DNA of 64,000 nucleotides from Geothrix edaphica (GCF_030268045.1 NZ_BSDC01000001.1:1646396-1710395); one strand, 5' to 3'. Shown: positions 50,302 to 61,035, counted from the first letter of the stretch. Notes: a model not told the origin generated them from the sequence alone. Numbers and translations: made by a program.

Positions 50302-52125
50302 TCAGCGGCGCTTGGGGAACTTGTAGACGATCTCGGGCGTCCAGCCGCGCACGGGCCGGCCATCGCGGATGGCGGGCGCGAAGGAGGACTTGTTGGCGGC
50401 CTCGATGGCGGCTTCGTCGAAGCCGAAGGCCCCCGACACGCCCTCGACCACGGACACCTTCAGGGGCTGGCCCTGCTCGCCCACGAACACCTTCAGGCGC
50501 ACGAAGTGGTCCAGGTTCGTCTCCCACCGCATCTGGGTGGCGCGGAGGGGGAAGATGGGCACGACCTGGCTCACCACGCGGGCGGCCTGGTCATTGGTGG
50601 AGGGAGCAGCCTGCTGGGGAGCGGCGGCCTGGGGCGTGGGCACGGCCGTCGGCGTGGGCACGGCGGTCTGGCGTGAAGCCTCCTGCATGGGCTGGGGCTT
50701 GGGGACCTCCTGCACCGGCGGGGCGGCTGCGACCTTGGTCTGGCTGGCCTTCTTCTGCTCGGCCAGTTTCTGCTCGGCCAGTTTCTGCTCGGCCAGCCGC
50801 TGCTCCGCGGCCTTCTGCTGCCGCTCGAGATCCAGCTTGCGCTGCTGGTTCTCCTCGAGCTGCTTCTGGATCTTCACCTTCTCCTCAGCGGACTTGGTCT
50901 CGCCGAGCTGCTTCTGGAGCTGGGAGGTCTTCTCGGCCTCGGCCCGGGCCTTGGCGTCGAGGTCGGCCTTCTGCTGCTCCATCTCCGCCTTGATCCGCTG
51001 GAACTCCACCAGCTGCGCCTGGATGGCCGGATCCACCTTGGGGCGGCCGAAGAACATGTAGCCCAATCCCAGGATCACCACGGCGGCGAGGCCGCCGCCG
51101 ATGAGGACGGTGCGGTTCTTCTGGCTGACCTGCTCATCCGCATGGCCGTCGATGTGCTCGGCGCGGGTGGCGCCGCTGCGCAGGCTCTCGCCGGCGGCGG
51201 TGTAGGCGAGGAAGTTGTCGCCCTGTTCGGCCTTCATGGACGTGGCGTCCCGGTCGTTCTCCTCCCGGAACAGCGTGTGCATGAAGAAGGCCATGTTGAA
51301 GGTGGTGGGGCTGTACTCGCCGTCGTAGAGGACGCGCTCGAGCTCGGTGCTGAAGGCCTCCACTGTGGGGAAGGGCTGGCGGCCCAGCAGCAGGCGGCCG
51401 AGGAAGGCGCGGATCTCCACGGGCAGGGCGGCCTCTTCCTGGGCGGCCTTGAGGGTGGCCTGGTCCAGGGTGGCCTGGAGGTCGCCGCCGACGGGCAGCT
51501 TCTCGAAGGTGAGCAGCTCGTAGAGCACGGCGCCCAGGGCGAAGAGATCCTGCTGGAGGGCGTCGTTCTCGGGCCCCTGGAGGTAGGGGGCGAGCTTGCG
51601 CTTCGCGTTGGGGGCCTTGGCCAGCATGCTCTTGACCAGGGCGGCGAAGGGCGCGTCCACGACCTGGGTGGCCCCCTCGAAGCTAACCCACACGCTGTGG
51701 GGGCTCAGCACGCCGTGGGAGACGCCCTTGGCCTGCATCTGGACGATGCCCTGGGCCACGCCCTGGATGACCGTCAGCGCGTGGTCCACGCCGAAGGGGA
51801 CCTGTTCCGACTTGGCCTTGTCGATGAGCTGGGCGAGGCTGCGGCCAGGCACGTAGTCCCAGGCCACGTGGGGCGCCTTGGTGCTCTCCAGACGGTAGCC
51901 CAGGCCGTAGATGCGGGCGCCGCCGAGCAGGGGCACCACCCGGCCGGCCTCGGCCAGGCGCGTGTTCATGCCCGCCTGGAACAGCTCCTCCGAGAAGGTC
52001 CGCACCAGCATGTGGCGGTCGAAGTTGCTGCCGGCGATGACCACGGCCCGGTGAATTGATCCGAACGGATCAGTGGCCAGTTCGGAGGCCAGGAGGTAGG
52101 ACCCGAGGCGGGTGTAGGTGCCCAT
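50302..52125 (-). CDS. Pseudokinase - membrane helix - coiled coil - TonB C-terminal fusion
   Basis: 607-residue envelope-spanning protein. Residues 1 to about 270 have the shape of a Ser/Thr kinase but not the catalytic residues: the HRD..N loop reads HGVLSPHSVWVS, the VAIK-like strand has Arg for Lys, and DFG is not kept. A membrane helix follows at about 343-363 (GGGLAAVVILGLGYMFFG), then a Lys/Glu/Gln coiled coil (about 370-460), a Pro/Ala/Thr linker, and a TonB-type C-terminal domain (VRLKVFVGEQGQPLKVSVVE, PAIRDGRPVRGWTPEIVYKF). The kinase-like part is cytosolic, the TonB part periplasmic. ATG 52125. Confidence 0.88.
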   Translation of the reverse strand: MGTYTRLGSYLLASELATDPFGSIHRAVVIAGSNFDRHMLVRTFSEELFQAGMNTRLAEAGRVVPLLGGARIYGLGYRLESTKAPHVAWDYVPGRSLAQLIDKAKSEQVPFGVDHALTVIQGVAQGIVQMQAKGVSHGVLSPHSVWVSFEGATQVVDAPFAALVKSMLAKAPNAKRKLAPYLQGPENDALQQDLFALGAVLYELLTFEKLPVGGDLQATLDQATLKAAQEEAALPVEIRAFLGRLLLGRQPFPTVEAFSTELERVLYDGEYSPTTFNMAFFMHTLFREENDRDATSMKAEQGDNFLAYTAAGESLRSGATRAEHIDGHADEQVSQKNRTVLIGGGLAAVVILGLGYMFFGRPKVDPAIQAQLVEFQRIKAEMEQQKADLDAKARAEAEKTSQLQKQLGETKSAEEKVKIQKQLEENQQRKLDLERQQKAAEQRLAEQKLAEQKLAEQKKASQTKVAAAPPVQEVPKPQPMQEASRQTAVPTPTAVPTPQAAAPQQAAPSTNDQAARVVSQVVPIFPLRATQMRWETNLDHFVRLKVFVGEQGQPLKVSVVEGVSGAFGFDEAAIEAANKSSFAPAIRDGRPVRGWTPEIVYKFPKRR

Positions 52126-52223
52126 GACTGCTCCAGAGGGATGGTTGGAACGATAGCCCGAAAGTCGCGATTCGCCTAGCCCATGCCGGAATCAGAGGCC
52201 AGGTGGAATCCATTCACCGCCCC

Positions 52224-52884
52224 TCAGGGCTGGGAAGGGATTTCCCACTGATCACCCGCCGCGCGCCAGGCCAGGATCCAGAGGTTGGCTGTGGCGTGTA
52301 CACCATTGGAAAAAGCCAGCTGGAGCTGGGCGAAGGGCAGCGACAGATCATCCCAGGGGCCGATGCGGCGGCCGGTGGCATCGTCGAAGTGCTCGCGGAG
52401 CCGGCGGTTCCGTTCCTGCTTGGTGGCCAGGAGGCGCTGGAGGGCCGGTTCCGGATCCAGGCTGCCCGTGGCGGCCCAGTAGGGCTCCTGGGTCACCAGC
52501 AGGTGGGTCAGGTTCTGGTCCGCGTAGGCTTCGAAGCTCTCCCGGAGCGGGCTCAGCCCCTCGGTGGCGGAAGGATCCGTCAGCAGCTGGACCATGTGGG
52601 CCAGCACGCCCAGGTCGCGGACGATGTCCCCGGGCCGGCGGTGCTCCTCGCTGAGGCGCAGGATCGTGCGGTACTGGGCCTGCACCTGCTCCGTCGTGGG
52701 CGGCTGGTCGTTGGCCACGCCCCGGGCCCCCTCCAGCAGCTCCTGGGGGTGGGCCCGCAGCAGGGCCGCCAGGTTCCGGGGCAGCAGGCGGACCGCCTTG
52801 GCCGTCTGGGCCTCATGGACCTTGGGCGACCAGGCCCCCAGCGGGAGGCCGGCCAGCAGGAGGCCCAGGACGAAGCCGTTCGGT

Positions 52885-52892
<8 letters not shown>
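52224..52892 (-). CDS. Hypothetical exported protein, phospholipase-C-like helical fold
   Basis: 222-residue protein with an N-terminal signal (NGFVLGLLLAGLPLGAWS). AWSPKVHEAQTAKAVRLLP and LGVLAHMVQLLTDPSATEGL recall zinc-dependent phospholipase C/S1-P1-type helices (W-first residue and H..D pattern), but several metal His/Asp are missing. Function is uncertain. Its start overlaps the ntrC-type gene by 8 bases, so it is co-expressed with it. Confidence 0.65.
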
Positions 52893-54306
<1,414 letters not shown>

Positions 54307-54371
54307 GCCTGTCAGAGTCCCGGGCTTGAGGCCCCCTGTCAAGGTTTGGACAGTCCGGCTAGACTGCCCCC

Positions 54372-56702
54372 ATGCTTTCCAGATCCAGCCTGTGGCAGCG
54401 CCTCGCAGGAGCTTCGCTCTGGCCTGTGGCCTGGGCCCTGGCCGCCGCCTGCGCCGTGCCCTGGCTCGTGCCCGAGCGCTGGGACGGCGGAATCGCCGGA
54501 CGGTGGGCGGTCCTCGGCGGTCTGGCCTGGTTCCTGACCCTCCCCCTGCTCCGCTTTCGGCGCTGGGCCGTGGTCCCCCTGGCCCTGGGGCTCGCGGGCT
54601 TCACCTTCCTGGGGCTCGCGCGCAAGGCGCAGTGGGAGAGGGCCCTGCCCGCCGGATTCCAGGCCCTGGAGGGCCGCATCGACGCTCCCTGGACCCTCCA
54701 GGGCGAGCGGCTGCGGAGCCGCCTCGAGGTGGCCACGCCCGGACCGCTGCGGGGCCTCGCCCTGCCCCTCACGGTGCCCGCCGATGGCGAGCAGATGCCG
54801 CCCCCGCCGGGCACCCCCGTGCGCCTCCGCGCGGAGCTGAGGCCCGTCCAGCCCGCGCCCGTCTTCCTGGCAGAGCGCCCCCTGTGGCGGGCCCGCAGCG
54901 ACGAGGCCCCCCGTCGCATCCACCTGGCCTCGGCGCAGCTGATGGAACCGCTGGGCCCGCCGCGCCCGTCCTGGCTGCTGCGCCTCCAGGCCTTCGCCCG
55001 GCGCCAGTTCGAGGCCCTGCCCCTGGGCCCCACGGCGAAGGATCTCTGGGGTGCGCTGGCCCTGGGCATCCCCCCCGCGGACGAAGCCCACTTCAGCGTG
55101 TTCGCCGAAAGCGGGACCATCCACATCCTCGTCGTGTCGGGTCTGCAGGTGACGCTGGTGATGGCCGTGATCGAGGCCCTCCTGCGCCGCCTGCGCCTGC
55201 GTGGCGTCAGCGCCGGGGCCATCGCCGCTGGGCTGCTCTACTCGGCCCTGGTGGGCTTCTCGGCGCCCGTGTGGCGGGGCCTGTTCATGGGCATCGCCTG
55301 GGCCATCGGTCGCTCCAGCGGCTGGAAGCTGCCGCCGGTGGCAGGCCTGCACGTGGCCCTGCTCCTCTGGCTGCTGGGCCATCCGGCGGCGGGCGTCGAG
55401 CCGGGCTTCCTGCTGGCCTGGTGGGCCCTGCTGGGCCTGCTCTGGGGGGCGGAGCCCCTGGCGGGACTGCTGTCCCCCCTGCTGGGCCGCCTGGCCCTGC
55501 CCTTCGCCCGGCTGGCGGCGCCCTGGCTGTCCACCCTGCCCCTGCTGGCCCTGCTGCACGGCGGCGCGCCCTGGTGGGGCATCCTCGCCAACCTGCTGGT
55601 GCTGCCCCTGGTGGCCTTCCTCACCCCCCTCTGCCTTCTGCTGATCCTGGTGCCCCTGCCCTGGCTCACCCAGGGCGCCGCAGCCACCCTGACCTGGATG
55701 GGCGAGCGCCTCGTGCCCGCGCTCACGGGCATCGCGCCCCTGGCCACGGGCCTGCTCTGGCCCTGGCTCCTGCTGGCGCTGGGCTGGCTGGCGCTGGCCC
55801 ACCTCCAGGGACGCCTCATGCGCACTCGCGCCCTCACCCTCGGGCTCGTGACCATGTCCCTGGGCCTCCTCGCCTTCCGTGGCACAGGCCGGGCGGCGGA
55901 CACCCTGTCGCTGGAAGCCGTCGATGTGGGCCAGGGCGATGCCCTGCTGCTGCGGGTGCCCGGCGGCGAGGCCACCCTCATCGACTCCGGCCCCGGTCCC
56001 TGGACGGGCCGCCGCCTCGCCCGTGTGCTGAGCCGACGCGGCGTGCGGGAGCCGGTGCACCTCGTGCTCACCCACGCCCACGGCGACCACGCAGGCGGCT
56101 GGGCCACCCTCGCGCGGATCTGGCCCCTGGCTTCCACGTCCGTTCCCGTGACCGCCGAGGAGGAGGACCCCTGGGCGCCCTTCCGTCCCGCCGGGGGAGC
56201 GGAACCCACAGGGCTCCTGCGGGGCGATGCCTGGACTCGCGGCGAGGCGGCCTTCAGCGTGCGCTGGCCCGCCCGGGCCTTCGCCCTGCCGGACGCCAAC
56301 ATGGTGTCCACGGTGCTGCGCGTGGCCTGGCGGGACCGGGAGCTCTGGCTCATGGGCGACGCGCTGGCCATCCAGGAGCGGGACCTGATGGATCTCGGCG
56401 ATCCGGGCCTCTCGCCCCATCGCCTGCTGAAGGTGGGGCACCACGGCAGCCGGAACGCCACGGATCCGGCCTGGGTGGCGTCACTGGGGCCGGAGGTGGC
56501 CGTCATCCCCGCCGGCCTGCGGAACCGCTTCGAGCATCCCCATCCGGAGACCCTGGCGACGCTGCACCGGGCGGGAACACCGGTCTGGATCACAGGCCCC
56601 GGCGCCGGCGTGCGGATCTCCGCCGTGGCGGATGGCTGGCGCGTGGAGACCGGCGACGGAACCGCGTGCCTCACGCCTCTTCGAAGAAGCCCGAGGCCCT
56701 GA
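54372..56702 (+). CDS. comEC: ComEC/Rec2-type DNA uptake channel
   Basis: 776-residue competence protein that takes single-stranded DNA across the inner membrane. An N-terminal DUF4131-like region is followed by the Competence domain (GIPPADEAHFSVFAESGTIH, ILVVSGLQVTLVM, about eight or nine membrane segments), and the C-terminal metallo-beta-lactamase domain with VDVGQGDALLLRV, THAHGDHAGG (zinc site) and KVGHHGSRNAT. All conserved blocks are in place. Its 3' end overlaps the next gene by 32 bases on the other strand. Confidence 0.94.
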   Translation: MLSRSSLWQRLAGASLWPVAWALAAACAVPWLVPERWDGGIAGRWAVLGGLAWFLTLPLLRFRRWAVVPLALGLAGFTFLGLARKAQWERALPAGFQALEGRIDAPWTLQGERLRSRLEVATPGPLRGLALPLTVPADGEQMPPPPGTPVRLRAELRPVQPAPVFLAERPLWRARSDEAPRRIHLASAQLMEPLGPPRPSWLLRLQAFARRQFEALPLGPTAKDLWGALALGIPPADEAHFSVFAESGTIHILVVSGLQVTLVMAVIEALLRRLRLRGVSAGAIAAGLLYSALVGFSAPVWRGLFMGIAWAIGRSSGWKLPPVAGLHVALLLWLLGHPAAGVEPGFLLAWWALLGLLWGAEPLAGLLSPLLGRLALPFARLAAPWLSTLPLLALLHGGAPWWGILANLLVLPLVAFLTPLCLLLILVPLPWLTQGAAATLTWMGERLVPALTGIAPLATGLLWPWLLLALGWLALAHLQGRLMRTRALTLGLVTMSLGLLAFRGTGRAADTLSLEAVDVGQGDALLLRVPGGEATLIDSGPGPWTGRRLARVLSRRGVREPVHLVLTHAHGDHAGGWATLARIWPLASTSVPVTAEEEDPWAPFRPAGGAEPTGLLRGDAWTRGEAAFSVRWPARAFALPDANMVSTVLRVAWRDRELWLMGDALAIQERDLMDLGDPGLSPHRLLKVGHHGSRNATDPAWVASLGPEVAVIPAGLRNRFEHPHPETLATLHRAGTPVWITGPGAGVRISAVADGWRVETGDGTACLTPLRRSPRP

Positions 56703-57252
56703 GGGCCTCCACCAGCCGCCGGCTGCCCTCGGCGTGGTTGGCCTTCCACTGGATGGGGGCCTCGGGCCCCACGTCGTTCACGACGACCAGCGCCCCGCCG
56801 CAGGGCACGCCGGCCGCATGGCAGGCGGCGAAGACGCCCGTGAGTTCCAGGTGCTCGGCCGGGGCCACGGAAGCCAGCAGGGCCGCACCTTCGGAGGTCT
56901 TCGTGATGGCGGGCACCACCGCCACGGCACGCGGCGGCAGCGGTCCCGGGAGGGTCGAGATCCACCGGATGCGTTCGAGGCCGGGCCGATAGGCGCCACC
57001 GCGCCGTTCCTCCAGGGAGGTGGCGATGGCCTCCGAAGCCCACAGGCACTCGAACAGCGCCAGCCGCTCGTCGTAGCGCCCGCAGGTGCCCAGGAAGAGC
57101 ACGGCCTCGGGCTGCCGCTCGGCCAGCAGCCGGGCCGTGGCCACCGCCGCCGTCACGGCGCCGATGCCCACGGTGGCCGTCTCCCAGCCCGGGGGCGGAT
57201 CTTCCGCGAGGGGGCCCAGTTCCGGGGCGAAGGCGGACAGCAGGAGGCGCAT
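56671..57252 (-). CDS. Nucleosidase/phosphorylase, possible futalosine hydrolase
   Basis: 193-residue member of the purine-nucleosidase (PNP/UDP) superfamily. TVGIGAVTAAVATARLL is the substrate-ribose strand, LFLGTCGRYDERL the purine loop, and VVNDVGPEAPIQWKANHAEG carries the catalytic Asp region. Short length and the VVNDVG block favour futalosine hydrolase (MqnB, menaquinone by the futalosine path) or a relative over MTA/SAH nucleosidase. No other mqn gene is beside it. The C-terminus overlaps comEC convergently. Confidence 0.65.
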   Translation of the reverse strand: MRLLLSAFAPELGPLAEDPPPGWETATVGIGAVTAAVATARLLAERQPEAVLFLGTCGRYDERLALFECLWASEAIATSLEERRGGAYRPGLERIRWISTLPGPLPPRAVAVVPAITKTSEGAALLASVAPAEHLELTGVFAACHAAGVPCGGALVVVNDVGPEAPIQWKANHAEGSRRLVEALRASGFFEEA

Positions 57253-57261
57253 GGACAGAGT

Positions 57262-58119
57262 CTACAGGTGATCCAGGGCCCACGCGGCGACAGGGATGGA
57301 CAGGCCGTTCCCCAGCAGGCGGTAGCGGGCCTCCAGCGACAGCTCCGCAGGAAAGCGGAAGCCCTTCGGCAATCCCAGCAGCCGCGCCACCTCGGAGGGT
57401 GCGAACCGGCGGACGCCCCGCTCCGTCCGGAGGAAGGAGCCGCTGCCCACGAAGCGCTGGCCATAGCCTCCGATGAAGCAGGTGCTCCGGTGGTCCTCCG
57501 GCGTGACGAAGTCCAGGCCGTGGCGGTGGCGGGCGAGAACTTCCGGCCGGAGGTAGAGGCCTTCGTCCTCCTCGGCATCCAGGAAATCAGCCAGGGGACG
57601 GGGAGGCAGGTCCGGCAGGCGGCGCGCGGTCAGCGGGTGGCGGCCGGCCACCACGAACACCCGCGGCCGCTGGTTGGGCAGGCCGAACCGGCTGGGGCAG
57701 GCCTCCAGATCCAGCTGATGCAGGCCATGGGCTCTGATGCGCTCCGACAGCAGGACATGGGCGTCCGAGCCCAGGAAGCCGCGGACGTTCTCCAGCACCA
57801 GGCGCTCGGGCGGCGCTTCGAGGAAGAGGTCCAGGAGGTGGCGGAAGGCCCGGCAACGGCGGTCCTCCAGGCCCTGGTGTTTTCCCATCCGACAGAAGGG
57901 CTGGCAGGGCGGGCTGAGAAGCCAGGTGTCGGCCCCGTGGGCGGCCAGCTCCGCCAGCGGCACCGCGGCCAGTTCCCGGGCCTTCGGCCGTTGGCCGTGG
58001 TTCAGCGTGTAGGTGGCGTTGGCGGCCTCGCTCACATCGTAGGCGGCCGCGACGCTGCCCCGGTCTCCGAGGGCGCAGCGCCAGCCTCCGAGACCCGAGA
58101 ACAGCTCGAGGACGCGCAT
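57262..58119 (-). CDS. Dnmt2-like cytosine-C5 methyltransferase
   Basis: 285-residue methyltransferase. Motif I LELFSGLGGWRCAL, motif IV LLSPPCQPFCRMGK with the catalytic Cys, and motif VI LVLENVRGFLGS. The target region has STCFIGGYGQRFVGSGSFL, close to the eukaryotic Dnmt2 'CFTKGYG...EGTGS', and motifs IX/X RYRLLGNGLSIPVAAWALD match the Dnmt2 'QRYRLLGNSLNV.VVA'. Dnmt2 methylates C38 of tRNA-Asp/Glu. There is no restriction enzyme beside it, so an orphan DNA methylase is less likely. The gene is in an operon with a membrane protein and EttA. Confidence 0.85.
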   Translation of the reverse strand: MRVLELFSGLGGWRCALGDRGSVAAAYDVSEAANATYTLNHGQRPKARELAAVPLAELAAHGADTWLLSPPCQPFCRMGKHQGLEDRRCRAFRHLLDLFLEAPPERLVLENVRGFLGSDAHVLLSERIRAHGLHQLDLEACPSRFGLPNQRPRVFVVAGRHPLTARRLPDLPPRPLADFLDAEEDEGLYLRPEVLARHRHGLDFVTPEDHRSTCFIGGYGQRFVGSGSFLRTERGVRRFAPSEVARLLGLPKGFRFPAELSLEARYRLLGNGLSIPVAAWALDHL

Positions 58120-58123
58120 CCGC

Positions 58124-58741
58124 CTAGCCGCAGCCGCAGCTTCCGCAGCCGCCGCAGGAGGCCGCCGTGGACAGGGCCGTGCCCCGGGCCAGCGCCTGTC
58201 CCTCGATGAACAGGCGCACCCCCATGGCGAGCCCGGCAGCCGCATCGGCCCAGGGGAACCAGCGGCCGAGCAGCACCCCAGCCAGGAGCAGGCCGCCCAG
58301 CTCCAGCCAGGCGCGGGTCCGCGAGGCGTCCGAAGCCAGGCTGGGATGGAGCCCTGCCTGCGCCCGTCGGATCCACCAGAGGGGCGCCAGGATGGCCAGG
58401 GCGGCACCCGCCAGGATGAGCGGGACGGCGCCCGCCTGGGGCCTGCGGTCGCCCATGAGAGCCGCCACGGCGGTCAGGATGGCGCCCAGGGCCAGGAGGC
58501 GCAGGAGGTGGCTGGCGGCCCGGAGGGTCAGTCGCTCCCGCTCCAGGCCGCGGTTCCCGAAGCCCTCGCGGACGCGCTGCCCCACCACCAGGGAGGGCAG
58601 GCCCTGCAGGAGGCCGGCGGCCCCGAAGGTCCAGAGGGCGATGGCGCCCTGATCCAGACCGAGCCAGAGGGCCGGTGCACCCAGAAGCAGACCCGCGGCG
58701 GCGGTGGCGAAGGCGGGGACCGGAGAAGCGCCCGTCTTCAT
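58124..58741 (-). CDS. CDF-like membrane protein with Cys-rich tail
   Basis: 205-residue protein with six hydrophobic segments, resembling cation diffusion facilitators: DASRTRAWLELGGLLLAGVL and PWADAAAGLAMGVRLFIEGQ correspond to CDF helices V/VI, but the metal His/Asp in helix V are largely lost. The C-terminus is CGGCGSCGCG, a small Cys-Gly metal-binding tail. ATG 58741 overlaps ettA stop (ATGA). Substrate unknown; Zn, Cd or Cu are reasonable. Confidence 0.65.
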   Translation of the reverse strand: MKTGASPVPAFATAAAGLLLGAPALWLGLDQGAIALWTFGAAGLLQGLPSLVVGQRVREGFGNRGLERERLTLRAASHLLRLLALGAILTAVAALMGDRRPQAGAVPLILAGAALAILAPLWWIRRAQAGLHPSLASDASRTRAWLELGGLLLAGVLLGRWFPWADAAAGLAMGVRLFIEGQALARGTALSTAASCGGCGSCGCG

Positions 58742-60435
58742 CGCGTGAGCTTCCGGTACTTGATGCGGTGCGGATCGAAGGGCTTCAGGCCCAGCACGTC
58801 CTTGCGGTACTGCTCGTACTCGGTGTAGTTCCCGTCGAAGAACTGCACCTGGGAATCGCCCTCGAAGGCCAGGATGTGCGTGGCCAGGCGGTCCAGGAAC
58901 CAGCGGTCGTGGCTCACCAGCACGGCGCTGCCGGCGAAGGACTCGATGGCCTCCTCCAGCGCCCGCATGGTGTTCACGTCCAGGTCGTTGGTGGGTTCGT
59001 CGAAGAACAGCAGGTTGGATTCACTTTTCAGCGTCAGCGCCAGGTTCAGGCGGTTCTGCTGGCCGCCGCTGAGCTCGGACACCTTCTTCTGCTGGGAGTC
59101 GCCGGAGAACCCGAAGCGACTCAGCCAGGCGCGGGCGTTGATGAGCTTGCCGCCCAGCTCGATCTGCTCGTAGCCGCCAGACACCGCCTCGAACACGCTC
59201 TTGTCCGGATTGAGCCCAGACCGCAGCTGGTCCACATAGGCCATGCGCACGGTCTCGCCGAGGCGGATGGTGCCCGCGTCCGGCTGTTCCTGGCCCGTGA
59301 GGAGGCGCAGCAGCGTGGACTTGCCGGCGCCGTTGGGACCGATGACGCCCAGGATGCCGCCGCGGGGGATGGCGAAGCTGAGGTTGTCGAAGAGCACCCG
59401 GTCGCCGTAGGCCTTGGACACGCCGTCCAGCTCCGCCACCAGGTCGCCCAGGCGGGGGCCGCTGGGGATGTAGATCTCCAGCTCCTGCTCCTTCTGGCGG
59501 CCCTCCTCGCCGGCCAGCCGCTCATAGTTGGCGATGCGGGCCTTGCTCTTGGTGTGCTGGCCCTTGGGCGACATGCGGATCCACTCCAGCTCGCGCTCCA
59601 GGGTCTTCTGGCGACGCTGGTCGGACTTCTCCTCCTTGGCCAGACGGCCCTGCTTCTGCTCCAGCCAGCTGGAGTAGTTGCCCTTCCAGGGGATTCCTTC
59701 GCCGCGATCCAGCTCGAGGATCCACTCGGCCACATGATCCAGGAAGTAGCGGTCATGGGTGACGGCGATGACCGTGCCCTTGTAGTCCTGGAGGTGCTTC
59801 TCCAGCCAGGCCACGGTCTCCGCATCCAGGTGGTTGGTGGCCTCGTCCAGCAGCAGGATGTCCGGCTCCTGGAGCAGCAGGCGGCAGAGGGCCACGCGGC
59901 GGCGTTCGCCGCCGGACAGCACGGCGATCTTCGTATCCGGGTCCGGGCAGCGCAGGGCGTCCATGGCCTGCTCCAGGCGCGAGTCGAGGTCCCAGCAGTC
60001 GTGGGCGTCGATCTTCTCCTGCAGCTCGGCCTGCATGGCCAGCAGCACGTCCATGTCCGCGTCGGGATCGGCAAACTGGTCGCTGATGGCGTTGTAGTCC
60101 TTCAGCCACTTCACCTTCTCGGCGGCGCCCTCCTCCACGATCTCGCGGACCGTCTTGGCCTCGTCGAGCTGTGGTTCCTGGTCCAGGATGCCCGTGGTGT
60201 AGCCCTTGCTGAGAACCGCCTCGCCATTGAAGTCGGGGTCCACGCCGGCCATGATCCGCAGGACGGTGCTCTTGCCGGAGCCGTTGAGGCCCAGGACGCC
60301 GATCTTGGCGCCATAGAAGTAGCTTAGGGATATGTCCTTGATGACAGGCTTGTTGTTGTAGATCTTGCTGACCCGCATCATCGAATAGATGATCTCGGGC
60401 TGCTCGGATGAAGCCTTGGTCGCGGTCTTGGCCAT
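58738..60435 (-). CDS. ettA: Energy-dependent translational throttle protein EttA
   Basis: 565-residue ABC-F protein that binds the ribosomal E site and gates the first elongation cycle by ATP/ADP ratio. Two ABC cassettes: first GLNGSGKST, LSGGERRRVALCRLLL, LLLDEATNHLD; second GPNGAGKST, LSGGQQNRLNLALTL, LLFFDEPTNDLD. Between them an Arm and P-site-tRNA-interaction segment with RGEGIPWKGNYSSWLEQK and KTLERELEWIRMSPKGQHTK. It lacks membrane segments, as expected. It is the first gene of the run with the CDF-like and Dnmt2-like genes. Confidence 0.95.
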   Translation of the reverse strand: MAKTATKASSEQPEIIYSMMRVSKIYNNKPVIKDISLSYFYGAKIGVLGLNGSGKSTVLRIMAGVDPDFNGEAVLSKGYTTGILDQEPQLDEAKTVREIVEEGAAEKVKWLKDYNAISDQFADPDADMDVLLAMQAELQEKIDAHDCWDLDSRLEQAMDALRCPDPDTKIAVLSGGERRRVALCRLLLQEPDILLLDEATNHLDAETVAWLEKHLQDYKGTVIAVTHDRYFLDHVAEWILELDRGEGIPWKGNYSSWLEQKQGRLAKEEKSDQRRQKTLERELEWIRMSPKGQHTKSKARIANYERLAGEEGRQKEQELEIYIPSGPRLGDLVAELDGVSKAYGDRVLFDNLSFAIPRGGILGVIGPNGAGKSTLLRLLTGQEQPDAGTIRLGETVRMAYVDQLRSGLNPDKSVFEAVSGGYEQIELGGKLINARAWLSRFGFSGDSQQKKVSELSGGQQNRLNLALTLKSESNLLFFDEPTNDLDVNTMRALEEAIESFAGSAVLVSHDRWFLDRLATHILAFEGDSQVQFFDGNYTEYEQYRKDVLGLKPFDPHRIKYRKLTR

Positions 60436-60629
60436 GATTCGCTCGAAAAGGGTGATTCTATCGCGCTTCCCCGCAGGCCCCTCCTGCGGCTTTCCAAGGC
60501 GGCTTCGGTCTCACGGGCCTCCGACCCAGGGGGCTTGCGCCAGAATCCGATCGTTTGTAATTTAAAGACAACAAATCTCGTGTGCAGGTGGATTCGACAT
60601 CCGCATGTCCGACCAATCTGGAGGCTTCC

Positions 60630-61025
60630 ATGAACCAAGTGGTGGCGCGATTCCTGGACGGGACGACCCTGAAGGGCCAGACCAACGACTTCCTTCCCGC
60701 GAAGGAGCTCTTCCACATCTCGGCGAACGGGAGCGTTGAGGCGAAGCCGCTGGAGGTCAAGGTCCCGGATCTCAAGGCCCTGTACTTCGTCCGGAGCCTC
60801 AACGGGGATCCAGAGCACCAGAAGACCAACGAGTTCCCGCCCCAGGCCCCGGCGCCGGGCCGGAAGGTCAAGGTCACCTTCAAGGACGGTGAGGTGCTGG
60901 TGGGCACCACGCAGGGGTACCAGCCGGGCCGGCCGGGGTTCTTCCTGCTCCCGGCCGACCCGCGATCCAACAACGAACGGTGCTACATCGTGACGTCCGC
61001 CACCCAGTCCGTGGCGTTCGTCTGA
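60630..61025 (+). CDS. Uncharacterised 131-residue beta-rich protein
   Basis: Two copies of a short beta unit are visible: VVARFLDGTTLKGQTNDFLP near the N-terminus and VKVTFKDGEVLVGTTQGYQP in the C-terminal half, each followed by a phenylalanine-hydrophobic strand. This looks like the small 'RFLDG..LKG.T..F' proteins annotated as DUF6982, often near signalling genes. ATG 60630 has GGAGG 5 bases upstream. Monocistronic between ettA and ppdK. Function unknown. Confidence 0.75.
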   Translation: MNQVVARFLDGTTLKGQTNDFLPAKELFHISANGSVEAKPLEVKVPDLKALYFVRSLNGDPEHQKTNEFPPQAPAPGRKVKVTFKDGEVLVGTTQGYQPGRPGFFLLPADPRSNNERCYIVTSATQSVAFV

Positions 61026-61035
61026 GCCACGCTGC

